A stretch of 64,000 nt of DNA from an uncultured Pseudocitrobacter sp. (lineage in GTDB: Bacteria; Pseudomonadota; Gammaproteobacteria; Enterobacterales; Enterobacteriaceae). Shown in pieces: positions 52,021-63,381 of the stretch (position 1 is the first letter of the stretch; each line of letters starts with the position of its first letter). The position numbers and the translations under genes were made by a program. The notes beneath the pieces were generated by a model. It was not told the DNA's origin, searched no databases, and saw only the letters and a program-made list of their open reading frames with translations. The stretch spans positions 82,162-146,161 of the forward strand of contig CAJYVI010000070.1 in assembly GCA_913778145.1 (NCBI GenBank), given 5' to 3'.

Positions 52021-52115
52021 GCAAGGCTAGATGAAAGGGTATTTTATCAATCGTCAATACGCGGAGCAAACGGAAGGAACGGTACGGCGAAATCTCCGTA
52101 CCGTTGAAAGAATAA

Positions 52116-52262
52116 TTACTGCTGAGCTTTGGTCGCTGCGCCAGAAATGGCGCTACCGCCATCGGAAATATCCTCACCAACGCCACGCGTCGTATTACAC
52201 GCTGTCAGCACGGATGAAAGCACTACCACGGTAAAAAACGCTGCAATTGTTTTCTTAATCAT
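52116..52262 (-). CDS. ecnB: Entericidin B, small lipoprotein
   Basis: A 48-residue lipoprotein ([20 protein letters not shown], lipobox LTAC), mature part [20 protein letters not shown] and so on to TKAQQ. In E. coli it is a bacteriolytic peptide induced in stationary phase by sigma S. AAAGGAC lies upstream. A second ATG three bases earlier is equally possible. It lies downstream of its antidote-like paralogue ecnA. Confidence 0.92.
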   Translation of the reverse strand: MIKKTIAAFFTVVVLSSVLTACNTTRGVGEDISDGGSAISGAATKAQQ

Positions 52263-52367
52263 CATGTCGTCCTTTAATGGTCAATGTTTTATGCATGTAG
52301 CTTGTTAAGCATAGACAAATTCCCGCATTTCGACGGAAAAGAAGGACGATTTAGGAATTTTGGAAAA

Positions 52368-52502
52368 TTAGCTGGCGGCGTGGGAAATGATGCTGCCGAG
52401 ATCTTTGATATCTTCACCAACACCACGGGCGGTGTTGCATCCGCTCAGCAATGCGCCGGCGACAATCAATAAAAGCAGTGTTTTAACGGTACAAGTCATC
52501 AT
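52368..52502 (-). CDS. ecnA: Entericidin A, small lipoprotein (antidote-like)
   Basis: A 44-residue lipoprotein with lipobox LSGC, mature part CNTARGVGEDIKDLGSIISH ending AAS; GGVGED is shared with EcnB. K-12 EcnA has 41 residues and is described as the antidote to EcnB. The start is MMTCTVKTLLL with AAGG upstream. It has an unusual extra Cys at residue 4. Confidence 0.9.
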   Translation of the reverse strand: MMTCTVKTLLLLIVAGALLSGCNTARGVGEDIKDLGSIISHAAS

Positions 52503-52566
52503 CCTTGCCTGAAATCATCAGGCGCAGCGCCGTGCTGCGCCCTCATTCATCCATTTATAGCATGGA

Positions 52567-53133
52567 TTACTTCACGCGGGATACATATTCGCCAGAGCGA
52601 GTATCCACTTTGATGACTTCGCCAATCTGAACGAACAGCGGAACTTTAACCACTGCGCCAGTGGACAGAGTCGCCGGCTTGCCGCCAGTACCTGCGGTGT
52701 CGCCTTTCAGACCTGGATCGGTTTCAACGATTTCCAGTTCAACAAAGTTCGGCGGAGTCACGGAGATAGGCTGACCGTTCCACAGGGTCACGATGCATTC
52801 AGCCTGATCCAGCAGCCATTTAGCGTTATCGCCAATCGCTTTTGCGTCCGCAGACAGCTGTTCGAAGGTTTCGTTGTTCATGAAGTGCCAGAACTCACCG
52901 TCGTTGTACAGGTAAGTCAGGTTCATATCGACAACGTCAGCACCTTCAGCGGAGTCAGTAGATTTGAAGGTTTTTTCTACACGGGTACCGGTCAGCAGGC
53001 GGCGCAGTTTAACGCGAGCGAACGCCTGGCCTTTACCTGGTTTAACGAATTCACTGGCTTCAACTGCGTACGGTTCGCCGTCCAACATGATTTTAAGACC
53101 AGCACGAAAATCGTTGCTATAGTAAGTCGCCAT
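52567..53133 (-). CDS. efp: Elongation factor P
   Basis: The 188-residue protein is full length. The modified loop is VKPGKGQA with Lys34 as the beta-lysylation site. Three beta domains end GEYVSRVK. It relieves ribosome stalling at polyproline; a target within this window could be AmiB, which has a run of at least six prolines. It is divergent from epmB; the start codons are 40 bases apart. Confidence 0.98.
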   Translation of the reverse strand: MATYYSNDFRAGLKIMLDGEPYAVEASEFVKPGKGQAFARVKLRRLLTGTRVEKTFKSTDSAEGADVVDMNLTYLYNDGEFWHFMNNETFEQLSADAKAIGDNAKWLLDQAECIVTLWNGQPISVTPPNFVELEIVETDPGLKGDTAGTGGKPATLSTGAVVKVPLFVQIGEVIKVDTRSGEYVSRVK

Positions 53134-53173
53134 AAGGCCCTCTGAAATTGTGAAATGGTAGCTAAGCCACAAA

Positions 53174-54202
53174 ATGGCGCATATTGTAACCCTAAATACC
53201 CCATCCAGAGAAGATTGGTTATCGCAACTTGCCGATGTTGTGACCGATCCGGATGAACTATTACGTCTTTTAAATGTAGACGCTGATGAAAAATTGCTCG
53301 CAGGAAGAGAAGCGAAACGTCTTTTCCCGCTTCGCGTCCCCCGCGCGTTTATCGCCCGGATGGAAAAAGGTAACCCGGATGACCCGCTATTGCGCCAGGT
53401 TTTAACCGCGCAGGACGAGTTTATCTCCGCGCCAGGCTTCTCGACCGACCCACTGGAAGAGCAGCATAGCGTGGTGCCTGGGCTGCTGCATAAATACCAT
53501 AATCGGGCGTTGCTGCTGGTTAAAGGCGGGTGTGCGGTGAACTGCCGTTACTGCTTCCGTCGCCACTTCCCGTATGCGGAAAACCAGGGCAACAAACGCA
53601 ACTGGCAGGCCGCGCTCGACTACATCGCGCAACATCCGGAACTGGACGAAATTATTTTCTCCGGCGGCGATCCGCTGATGGCCAAAGATCATGAGCTGGA
53701 GTGGCTAATAACGCACCTTGAAGCACTCCCACACGTGAAACGACTGCGCATTCACAGCCGCTTGCCTATCGTGATTCCGGCACGCATCACCGATGCGCTG
53801 GTCGCGCGTTTCGCGCAAAGTCGGCTGCAAATTCTACTGGTAAACCATATTAACCACGCCAGAGAGATAGACGATGAATTCCGCGCCGCGATGATGCGTT
53901 TACGCCACGCGGGCGTGACGCTGCTAAACCAGAGTGTGCTGCTGCGTGGCGTGAACAACAATGCTCAAACGCTTGCTGACCTCAGTAATGCGCTATTTGA
54001 TGCGGGCGTGATGCCTTACTACCTGCACGTGCTTGATAAAGTGCAGGGCGCAGCGCACTTCCTGGTAGGCGATGACGAAGCGCGTGTCATTATGCGCGAG
54101 CTGCTGACGCTAATTTCTGGCTATATGGTGCCGAAACTGGCGCGCGAAATTGGCGGCGAGCCCAGTAAAACGCCGTTAGATCTTCAACTCCGCCAGCATT
54201 AA
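53174..54202 (+). CDS. epmB: EpmB, lysine 2,3-aminomutase for EF-P modification
   Basis: A 342-residue radical-SAM enzyme with the CX3CX2C cluster motif at Cys120, Cys124 and Cys127 ([15 protein letters not shown]) and a PLP-binding Lys near the C-terminus ([10 protein letters not shown] region). It converts L-lysine to (R)-beta-lysine for EpmA. It is divergent from efp, so the modification enzyme and its target share a promoter region. Confidence 0.97.
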   Translation: MAHIVTLNTPSREDWLSQLADVVTDPDELLRLLNVDADEKLLAGREAKRLFPLRVPRAFIARMEKGNPDDPLLRQVLTAQDEFISAPGFSTDPLEEQHSVVPGLLHKYHNRALLLVKGGCAVNCRYCFRRHFPYAENQGNKRNWQAALDYIAQHPELDEIIFSGGDPLMAKDHELEWLITHLEALPHVKRLRIHSRLPIVIPARITDALVARFAQSRLQILLVNHINHAREIDDEFRAAMMRLRHAGVTLLNQSVLLRGVNNNAQTLADLSNALFDAGVMPYYLHVLDKVQGAAHFLVGDDEARVIMRELLTLISGYMVPKLAREIGGEPSKTPLDLQLRQH

Positions 54203-54209
54203 TTCATCA

Positions 54210-54227
54210 GCCCTCTTTTCGGAGGGC
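54210..54227 (+). terminator. Terminator after epmB
   Basis: GCCCTC and GAGGGC around a six-base loop, followed by ATTATTATT, 7 bases after the epmB stop. Confidence 0.65.
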
Positions 54228-54405
54228 ATTATTATTCGATTAAAATATATTTTTTAAATTAATAATAGTGACTCCACAGAGATTATCTGGACATCAGTCA
54301 TAGCTGTGATATTTTACTTCACCATCTGATATCACCCTAATTAATAATATATATCTATAGTTTCCGAGTAAGTATTTACAAGATATATGGTTATGGAGAA
54401 CCAAC

Positions 54406-55263
54406 ATGGCATTAAATATTAAAAGCGTTAATACCGGTGTTATTCGTCAGGGAAATGCCTTCGTCGCATTGGCCTTAAAAATCAAAGAGCAGAAAAACAA
54501 AGAGTCTCTGTTCTTCTTCCCTGCACTGGTACTCAGAGATCTCCTCATCGCCATGGAAAGCCGCCTCGCTGCGCTGCATCAGCTGCAAGGCGATGCATTG
54601 CAGAAGTATGAAAAAGCGCGCGATAAAGCCGGCAAAAAGATGCTGGAAAACGTGCCCGCGCTTGTGGAAGAAGAATTACGCCATGCCGACGTCAATTTCC
54701 GCGTCGATGGGCTGGAACTGTCTAAAAATGGTAAAGATGAATTAACCGTCACGCTAAAACTGCATCGCGGCGAAAACGTCGAACTGACCATTAATGAATT
54801 GCAAATTGACCTGCTGGTCAAAGCAATTATTCATTCTATTAATAATGCGGGAATGAAAGAACTGGCGTTGCGTATTTCTTCGCTGCTGGACTTCCTACCG
54901 CTGTATGATGCCGATTGTCAGGAAAAAGGCAGTCTGGAATATGATTTTTACGATCAGGCGCAGTGGAAACACGATCTGTTCAGTCATTATCTGGCTGTGC
55001 TCTATCGCTTTACCGATAAAGAGGGCAAAGAGTGCTTTAGCGGCAGTATCGTTAAAACGCGTACGCCATCGGGTAGTAAAGAAGCGCAGGCCATTTCTCG
55101 CCGTTTAATCGACTTCAGCCCACGGCTGAAAAAACTGGCCGGTACGCCATGCCAGGTTTATGTCAGAACGTTAGCGGCGAATAACGGCCAACAGCTGACG
55201 CAAGAACAGTGCTTGCGTGCGCTGTATCATTTACGCGTCCAGTCGGTGAAAACACCGGCCTGA
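54406..55263 (+). CDS. yjeJ: YjeJ-family protein of unknown function
   Basis: A 285-residue soluble protein, rich in Lys, Glu and Leu, with no signal peptide or membrane helix. Visible segments are a helical N-terminal half (LVLRDLLIAMESRLAALHQL and the coiled-coil-like DALQKYEKARDKAGKKMLEN) and a C-terminal half with ISSLLDFLPLYDADCQEKGS. By position (between epmB and yjeI) and remembered sequence it matches K-12 YjeJ. I recognise no catalytic motif and assign no function. The 200 bases upstream are much more AT-rich than the neighbours. Confidence 0.8.
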   Translation: MALNIKSVNTGVIRQGNAFVALALKIKEQKNKESLFFFPALVLRDLLIAMESRLAALHQLQGDALQKYEKARDKAGKKMLENVPALVEEELRHADVNFRVDGLELSKNGKDELTVTLKLHRGENVELTINELQIDLLVKAIIHSINNAGMKELALRISSLLDFLPLYDADCQEKGSLEYDFYDQAQWKHDLFSHYLAVLYRFTDKEGKECFSGSIVKTRTPSGSKEAQAISRRLIDFSPRLKKLAGTPCQVYVRTLAANNGQQLTQEQCLRALYHLRVQSVKTPA

Positions 55264-55303
55264 TGGCGTCGGATGACGGCGATACGTCGCCATCCGGCAA
55301 TTA
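55262..55303. repeat. REP-like palindrome between yjeJ and yjeI
   Basis: GTCGGATGACGGCGATACG followed by TCGCCATCCGGCAA: an imperfect palindrome beginning at the yjeJ stop codon, between two convergent genes. Confidence 0.6.
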
Positions 55304-55317
55304 GTGCCCCTGAATAA

Positions 55318-55671
55318 TCAGTTCGGGCACTTATAAACCTGGCCGTTCATTTCGGTGTCGGTCGGTACAAAGCTTGAGAGCATTCCCTGAGTTGGGCTGC
55401 TGACACCATAAATCACGTTGCCGCCCATCTCTGCTGCGTGGTTACGCAATGCATTCGCCGCACCGCGCATTGAGCCGCCCTCTTCGCCCGTCTGGCCAGA
55501 AAGCCAGTTACCTTGTTTACCTGTGGCAGTACCCAACAGCTGGCATTCTGCACCCGGTTTATCTTCAACGAAGCGAACATTCTGCCCACCCGCGCTTAAT
55601 TCGTTGCTGGAACTACAGCCAGCCAACAACAGCGCGGCACCAACGATCCCTGCTAAATATTTTACCTGCAT
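55318..55671 (-). CDS. yjeI: YjeI, DUF4156 lipoprotein
   Basis: A 117-residue lipoprotein: signal MQVKYLAGIVGAALLLAGC (lipobox LAGC, Cys19), then a ~95-residue DUF4156 domain with two conserved Cys (ECQLLG and the final VYKCPN) and GGSMRGAANALRNHAAEMGG. Function unknown. The start matches K-12 length; the frame stays open 90 bases upstream. Confidence 0.92.
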   Translation of the reverse strand: MQVKYLAGIVGAALLLAGCSSSNELSAGGQNVRFVEDKPGAECQLLGTATGKQGNWLSGQTGEEGGSMRGAANALRNHAAEMGGNVIYGVSSPTQGMLSSFVPTDTEMNGQVYKCPN

Positions 55672-55747
55672 GTTATTCCCCACAATCAATGAGCTGGACG
55701 CATGTCGTCCGAGTGTAAACCTTATACTAAAAAGATGACCAAAAGAA

Positions 55748-55777
55748 AAACCCCCGGTCATTTCTGACCGGGGGTTT
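55748..55777 (-). terminator. Terminator of groSL
   Basis: A perfect 13-base stem, AAACCCCCGGTCA with TGACCGGGGGTTT, four-base loop, then TTTCTTTTGG on the minus strand, about 30 bases after the groL stop. Confidence 0.9.
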
Positions 55778-55805
55778 CTTTGTTGCTATGGGGTATAGCG
55801 CACGA

Positions 55806-57464
<1,659 letters not shown>

Positions 57465-57495
57465 TTAAATTCGTATGTTCAGTGTCGTTCGCAGA

Positions 57496-57984
<489 letters not shown>

Positions 57985-58040
57985 TCAGCCAATAACGGTT
58001 GTGTTACTATCCCATTCTTTACGAATGCCGGGACGCGGTC

Positions 58041-59279
58041 ATGAGTGGTCTGAAACAAGAGCTGGGGTTGGCTCAGGGTGTGGGTTTACTTTCAACTTCA
58101 TTACTGGGAACCGGTGTCTTTGCGGTTCCTGCCCTGGCGGCGCTGGTTGCCGGCGGCGATAGCCTGTGGGCGTGGCCTGTTTTAATCATCCTGGTCTTTC
58201 CTGTCGCGATTGTCTTCGCCATTCTGGGCCGTCACTTCCCCAGTGCGGGCGGTGTTGCGCATTTTGTCGACATGGCGTTTGGCCCTCGTCTGGCGCGCGT
58301 GACCGGCTGGCTGTTTCTTTCGGTCATTCCCGTTGGTCTGCCTGCGGCGTTGCATATCGCCACCGGTTTTGGCCAGGCGCTGTTTGGCTGGCACGACAGT
58401 CAGTTGTTGCTGGCAGAGATTGGCACGCTGGCGATTGTCTGGTGGCTGGGATCACGCGGGGCAAGCTCCAGCGCCAATCTGCAAACGCTGGTTGCGGTAC
58501 TCATCGTGGCACTCATTGCCGCCATCTGGTGGTTCGGCGACATTCGCGTGGGCGAAATCCCCTTCCCGCCCCTGACGCAAATCGCCCCCGATCATTTGTT
58601 TTCGGCGCTCTCCGTGATGTTCTGGTGCTTCGTCGGGCTGGAAGCGTTCGCCCATCTGGCCTCTGAATTTAAAAATCCGGAGCGCGATTTCCCGCGCGCG
58701 CTGATGATTGGCCTGCTGCTCGCGGGCACGGTTTACTGGGCCTGTACGGTGGTGGTGCTGCACTTCAACGCCTATAACAGCGAGCTGGCCGCTGCCGCCT
58801 CGCTGCCTACCATCGTGGTGCAACTCTTTGGCGTTCAGGCATTATGGGTGGCCTGCGTGATAGGTTACCTCGCCTGCTTTGCCAGCCTGAATATTTACAT
58901 TCAAAGCTTCGCGCGCCTGGTCTGGACGCAGGCGCAAAATAAACCACAGAGCCCGCTGTCGCGTCTGTCGAAAAAACAGCTCCCCGTCAATGCGCTGAAC
59001 GCCGTGCTGGGCTGCTGCGTGATCAGCACGCTGGCGATTTTCTGGCTCGATATCAACCTTGATGCGCTGATCGTCTACGCCAACGGCATCTTTATTGTTA
59101 TCTACTTGCTGTGCATGCTGGCGGGCTGCCGATTACTGAAAGGGCGTTATAAGGCGCTGGCAGTAACGGGCGCGTTGCTTTGCGTTATTTTGCTGGCGAT
59201 GGTGGGATGGAAGTGTTTGTATGCGTTGGGGATGCTGGCGGTATTCTGGCTGTTCCTGCCAAAAAGCAGTGGCGCGTAA
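58041..59279 (+). CDS. yjeH: YjeH, amino-acid exporter
   Basis: A 412-residue APC-superfamily protein with about twelve helices (MSGLKQELGLAQGVGLLSTS, then LLGTGVFAVPALAALVAGG). K-12 YjeH (418 residues) exports methionine and branched-chain amino acids. The start was chosen at MSGLKQ; codons upstream would extend by 14 residues without family support. It is divergent from groS. Confidence 0.93.
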   Translation: MSGLKQELGLAQGVGLLSTSLLGTGVFAVPALAALVAGGDSLWAWPVLIILVFPVAIVFAILGRHFPSAGGVAHFVDMAFGPRLARVTGWLFLSVIPVGLPAALHIATGFGQALFGWHDSQLLLAEIGTLAIVWWLGSRGASSSANLQTLVAVLIVALIAAIWWFGDIRVGEIPFPPLTQIAPDHLFSALSVMFWCFVGLEAFAHLASEFKNPERDFPRALMIGLLLAGTVYWACTVVVLHFNAYNSELAAAASLPTIVVQLFGVQALWVACVIGYLACFASLNIYIQSFARLVWTQAQNKPQSPLSRLSKKQLPVNALNAVLGCCVISTLAIFWLDINLDALIVYANGIFIVIYLLCMLAGCRLLKGRYKALAVTGALLCVILLAMVGWKCLYALGMLAVFWLFLPKSSGA

Positions 59280-59300
59280 ACCGCGCCACTTCGGAATCAA

Positions 59301-59771
59301 TTAGCGATCGTCTTTGTGATCCAGACGGTCGCGCTCTTCGTCTTTACGCTGATATTCACCATCAAATGTCTGCCCGCCATCGTTGCTGGCGCTGAACCCG
59401 CCGCCCGGCATACGCGAGAAGTGCAGATGCGGCAGCAGTTTCATGGTCAGATGTTTTTGCACTGGCGGCAGCAGAAGCAGCAGGCCGAGGAAGTCAGTAA
59501 AGAACCCTGGCAGCAATAACAGCAGCCCCGCCAGAATCAGTGAAACGCTTTTCACCATCTCCGCCGCCGGACTTTCTCCCGCTTCCATTTTCTGCTGCAT
59601 CAGCACGAAGTTCTTGAAGCCCTGGTTACGCACCAGCGACATACCAATCACGGAAGTAAAGATGACCAAAACTAAAGTGAGCAGGACGCCAAAAACATGG
59701 GCGACCTGAATAAAAATCGATATCTCTATGTAAACATAAAGAAAAATAGCAATAAACGGTATCCAGCGCAC
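59301..59771 (-). CDS. fxsA: FxsA, inner-membrane protein that relieves phage T7 exclusion by F
   Basis: A 156-residue protein with three or four membrane helices in the first ~105 residues (RWIPFIAIFLYVYIEISIF; SVSLILAGLLLLLPGFFTDF) and a charged C-terminal tail (YQRKDEERDRLDHKDDR). Overexpression of K-12 FxsA lifts F-factor exclusion of T7. The start is GTG with AGGAGA 8 bases upstream. It runs against yjeH and is divergent from aspA. Confidence 0.93.
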   Translation of the reverse strand: MRWIPFIAIFLYVYIEISIFIQVAHVFGVLLTLVLVIFTSVIGMSLVRNQGFKNFVLMQQKMEAGESPAAEMVKSVSLILAGLLLLLPGFFTDFLGLLLLLPPVQKHLTMKLLPHLHFSRMPGGGFSASNDGGQTFDGEYQRKDEERDRLDHKDDR

Positions 59772-60105
59772 TGGCTTCTCCTGTAAATCGCGGATGTCGT
59801 CGCATCCACGTAAAAATTTTGCTGCTGTCACCCGGTATAAATGGTGGCGACCTGTCATTTTTCAATCAGACAGGCGAGAAATTTTTGTCAGCAATGCTTA
59901 AGCGGTGACCCATTTCACAAATCAATAAATCTTATAAGAATCGCCTCACAATAAGTGATCAAGATTACTGTAATTCGCTATTATCAGCATATGATCACGG
60001 GCACCGGGTCGATTAAGGACATAATCGTCGGCCAGAAAATACGCATAACCTCGTAAATTCTGCGTATTTGGTGAATTCATTGGCAGATTGCAAAAGAAGG
60101 TTCAC
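59772..60105. other. Intergenic control region fxsA-aspA (334 bp)
   Basis: It contains the divergent fxsA and aspA promoters and a good CRP-like site (59904-59919). An AAGAAGG ribosome site lies just before aspA. No gene is seen. Confidence 0.65.
59904..59919. promoter_or_regulatory. Candidate CRP site between fxsA and aspA
   Basis: GGTGA-CCCATT-TCACA matches the CRP consensus TGTGA-N6-TCACA at nine of ten positions. It lies about 130 bases from the fxsA start and 190 bases from the aspA start; it could serve either gene. aspA is catabolite-controlled in E. coli. Confidence 0.55.
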
Positions 60106-61542
60106 ATGCTAAACAACATTCGTATCGAAGAAGACCTGTTAGGTACAAGGGAAGTCCCTGCGGACGCGTACTATGGCGTTCATACTCTGAGAGCGATTGA
60201 AAACTTCTACATCAGCAACAGTAAAATCAGTGATATCCCTGAGTTTGTTCGCGGTATGGTGATGGTGAAGAAAGCCGCTGCGTTGGCAAACAAAGAACTC
60301 CAGACCATTCCAAAAGGCGTTGCTAACGCGATTATTGCGGCGTGTGATGAAGTCCTGAACAACGGCAAATGCATGGATCAATTCCCGATTGACGTCTACC
60401 AGGGCGGCGCGGGCACATCCGTTAACATGAACACTAACGAAGTGCTGGCGAATATTGGCCTCGAACTGATGGGACATCAGAAAGGCGAATATCAGTATCT
60501 GAATCCGAACGATCATGTTAACAAATGTCAGTCCACTAACGACGCCTACCCAACCGGCTTCCGCATCGCTGTGTACACGTCAATTGTTAAACTGGTGGAC
60601 GCGATTCATCAGTTGGGCGAAGGCTTCCAGCGTAAAGCGGTAGAGTTCCAGGACATCCTGAAAATGGGTCGTACCCAGTTGCAGGATGCGGTGCCGATGA
60701 CGCTCGGCCAGGAATTCCACGCATTCAACGTGCTTCTTAATGAAGAGACCAAAAACCTGCTACGTACCGCTGAACTGCTGCTGGAAGTTAACCTCGGCGC
60801 AACGGCGATTGGTACACGCCTGAACACTCCGGACGGCTATCAGCAACTGGCCGTACAGAAACTGGCAGAAGTCAGCAACCTGGCAGTGGTACCGGCAGAA
60901 GACCTGATTGAAGCGACGTCTGACTGCGGCGCGTACGTGATGGTTCACAGTTCACTGAAACGCCTGGCTGTGAAGATGTCGAAAATCTGTAACGACCTGC
61001 GCCTGCTCTCGTCAGGCCCGCGCGCCGGCCTGAACGAAATCAACCTGCCGGAATTGCAGGCGGGTTCTTCTATCATGCCAGCGAAAGTTAACCCGGTAGT
61101 GCCAGAAGTGGTCAACCAGGTGTGCTTCAAAGTCATCGGTAACGACACCACGGTAACGATGGCTTCTGAAGCCGGTCAGTTGCAGCTGAACGTCATGGAG
61201 CCGGTGATTGGCCAGGCAATGTTTGAATCTATCCACATCCTGACCAACGCCTGCTATAACCTGCTGGAAAAATGCGTCGACGGTATCACCGCCAACAAAT
61301 CGGTTTGCGAAGGCTACGTCTACAACTCCATCGGGATTGTAACTTACCTGAACCCGTTCATTGGCCACCATAACGGTGACATCGTCGGTAAGATTTGCGC
61401 TGAAACCGGTAAGAGCGTGCGTGAAGTGGTTCTGGAGCGCGGCTTGCTCACGGAAGCTGAGCTGGACGATATCTTCTCGGCACAAAACCTGATGCACCCG
61501 GCTTACAAAGCGAAACGCTATACTGATGAAAGCGAACAGTAA
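60106..61542 (+). CDS. aspA: AspA, aspartate ammonia-lyase
   Basis: A 478-residue fumarase/aspartase-superfamily enzyme of K-12 length: [20 protein letters not shown] at the N-terminus, substrate regions [20 protein letters not shown] and [14 protein letters not shown], and the catalytic-loop signature [11 protein letters not shown]. It releases ammonia from aspartate to give fumarate, the substrate of FrdABCD encoded in this window. It is followed by a strong terminator and then dcuA. Confidence 0.98.
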   Translation: MLNNIRIEEDLLGTREVPADAYYGVHTLRAIENFYISNSKISDIPEFVRGMVMVKKAAALANKELQTIPKGVANAIIAACDEVLNNGKCMDQFPIDVYQGGAGTSVNMNTNEVLANIGLELMGHQKGEYQYLNPNDHVNKCQSTNDAYPTGFRIAVYTSIVKLVDAIHQLGEGFQRKAVEFQDILKMGRTQLQDAVPMTLGQEFHAFNVLLNEETKNLLRTAELLLEVNLGATAIGTRLNTPDGYQQLAVQKLAEVSNLAVVPAEDLIEATSDCGAYVMVHSSLKRLAVKMSKICNDLRLLSSGPRAGLNEINLPELQAGSSIMPAKVNPVVPEVVNQVCFKVIGNDTTVTMASEAGQLQLNVMEPVIGQAMFESIHILTNACYNLLEKCVDGITANKSVCEGYVYNSIGIVTYLNPFIGHHNGDIVGKICAETGKSVREVVLERGLLTEAELDDIFSAQNLMHPAYKAKRYTDESEQ

Positions 61543-61563
61543 CAGTAGCGGTTAAGATACAAG

Positions 61564-61592
61564 GGGCATGTCAGCGATGACATGCCCTTTTT
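61564..61592 (+). terminator. Terminator between aspA and dcuA
   Basis: A perfect ten-base stem, GGGCATGTCA with TGACATGCCC, loop GCGA, then TTTTT. It separates aspA from dcuA, so read-through or a dcuA promoter must supply the second gene. Confidence 0.9.
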
Positions 61593-61656
61593 GCTTTTTA
61601 TGATTTACCAACCTACAACATTCTAATATCAACTTGTAAACACAAGGAAGGCTAAT

Positions 61657-62958
61657 ATGTTTGGTGCAGAGCTCGTTATTGTCCTGCTTGCGATATATCT
61701 CGGAGCAAGGCTCGGCGGTATCGGCATTGGTTTTGCCGGTGGCTTCGGCGTTCTTATCCTCACCCTTTTATTTCAAATTAATCCTGGCGCAATTCCGTTC
61801 GATGTCATTGAAATCATCATGGCGGTTATCGCAGCTATCGCGGCCATGCAGGTTGCCGGGGGGATGGATTACCTCGTCAGTCTGGCGGAGCGTATGCTGC
61901 GCCGCCATCCGAAGTACATCACCTTCCTCGCGCCGTTGGTCACCTGGTTTATGACTATTCTGGCCGGAACCGGACATACCGCGTTCTCGACGCTGCCGGT
62001 TATTACCGAAGTGGCAAAAGAGCAGGGCATTCGCCCGTCTCGTCCGCTCTCTATCGCCGTTGTTGCCTCACAGATTGCGATCACCGCATCGCCAATCTCT
62101 GCTGCCGTCGTTTTCTTTGCCGGTATCCTGGAGCCGATGGGCGTAAGCTATCTGACGCTGCTGGCTATCTGTATTCCGGTCACGCTGATTGCCGTCATGA
62201 TCACCGCCTGCGTGTGTAACTTCCTCGGCTGCGAACTGAAAGATGACCCGGTTTATCAGGAGCGTCTTGCCAAAGGTGAAGTAAAACTGCGTGGCAGCCA
62301 GGTCTTCAAACTGAAACCCCACGCGAAACGTTCCGTTCTGCTGTTCCTGATCGGTATCATCGCGGTGATGTTCTACGCCACAGCCATCAGCGACACGGTT
62401 GGCCTGATTCAGAACCCGGTACTGCCGCGTAACGAAGCGATTGTGGTCTTTATGCTGACTATCGCCACGCTGATTTGCTTTACCTGTAAGATTGATACCG
62501 GTGAAATCCTCAATGCCAGTACCTTTAAATCCGGTATGAGTGCCTGCGTGTGCGTACTGGGTGTGGCATGGCTGGGTGATACTTTCGTGAAAGCGCATAT
62601 CACCGATATCCAGGAAGTAGCGGGCGACCTGCTGCATAACTATCCGTGGCTGCTGGCCGTGGTGCTGTTCTTTGCGGCTACCCTGCTCTACTCCCAGGCA
62701 GCAACCACCAAAGCACTGATGCCTGCCGCGCTGATGCTGGGTGTAACCCCGCTGACAGCGATTGCGTCTTTTGCTGCGGTGTCTGCGCTGTTCGTTCTGC
62801 CAACCTATCCGACCCTGCTGGCAGCGGTCGAAATGGATGACACCGGCTCAACGCGTATCGGTAAATACGTCTTCAACCACGCCTTCCTGGTGCCAGGCGT
62901 CATTGCCATCGCTCTGTGCGTTATCTTAGGTTTCATCTTCGGCGGGATCATGCTGTAA
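61657..62958 (+). CDS. dcuA: DcuA, anaerobic C4-dicarboxylate transporter
   Basis: A 433-residue protein with about ten membrane helices (MFGAELVIVLLAIYLGARLG at the start; GTGHTAFSTLPVITEVAKEQ in a conserved loop). It exchanges fumarate, malate, aspartate and succinate across the inner membrane. It follows aspA, and the pair feeds fumarate respiration. AAGGAAGG lies before the ATG. Confidence 0.97.
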   Translation: MFGAELVIVLLAIYLGARLGGIGIGFAGGFGVLILTLLFQINPGAIPFDVIEIIMAVIAAIAAMQVAGGMDYLVSLAERMLRRHPKYITFLAPLVTWFMTILAGTGHTAFSTLPVITEVAKEQGIRPSRPLSIAVVASQIAITASPISAAVVFFAGILEPMGVSYLTLLAICIPVTLIAVMITACVCNFLGCELKDDPVYQERLAKGEVKLRGSQVFKLKPHAKRSVLLFLIGIIAVMFYATAISDTVGLIQNPVLPRNEAIVVFMLTIATLICFTCKIDTGEILNASTFKSGMSACVCVLGVAWLGDTFVKAHITDIQEVAGDLLHNYPWLLAVVLFFAATLLYSQAATTKALMPAALMLGVTPLTAIASFAAVSALFVLPTYPTLLAAVEMDDTGSTRIGKYVFNHAFLVPGVIAIALCVILGFIFGGIML

Positions 62959-62975
62959 GTAAAAAACCTTAAACC

Positions 62976-62994
62976 CGGGCCGCTCTGCGGCCCG
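62976..62994 (+). terminator. Hairpin after dcuA
   Basis: CGGGCCGC and GCGGCCCG around TCT, 17 bases after the dcuA stop. The stem is strong but the following sequence is not U-rich, so termination may be partial. Confidence 0.55.
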
Positions 62995-63057
62995 ATTCGC
63001 TCATTCCCCCTGCCACACCGTGCTATAGTTGCCTCTTTCACCGATACGAGGTTGATG

Positions 63058-63381
63058 ATGAGCACTACCGACGCTGTTGTTGTTCTCTGTACTGCCCCGG
63101 ATGAAGCCACCGCTCAGGATTTAGCAGCCAAAGTGCTGGCGGAAAAACTTGCCGCCTGCGCAACGATTATTCCCGGCGCGACGTCGCTTTATTACTGGGA
63201 AGGAAAGCTGGAGCAGGAGTACGAAGTACAGATGATCCTGAAAACCAACCAGACCCATCAGCAGGCGCTGCTCGATTGCCTGAAGTCTCATCACCCGTAT
63301 CAAACCCCGGAATTATTGGTTTTACCCGTTACTCACGGAGACAGCGATTATCTCTCATGGCTCAACGCATCCTTACGCTGA
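63058..63381 (+). CDS. cutA: CutA, divalent-cation tolerance protein
   Basis: A 107-residue trimeric ferredoxin-like protein (K-12 112): [40 protein letters not shown] and the C-terminal [13 protein letters not shown]. Its precise role is unclear despite the copper-tolerance name. I chose the second ATG because GAGG is 6 bases upstream; an ATG at 63055 is possible. The end overlaps dsbD by 25 bases. Confidence 0.94.
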   Translation: MSTTDAVVVLCTAPDEATAQDLAAKVLAEKLAACATIIPGATSLYYWEGKLEQEYEVQMILKTNQTHQQALLDCLKSHHPYQTPELLVLPVTHGDSDYLSWLNASLR

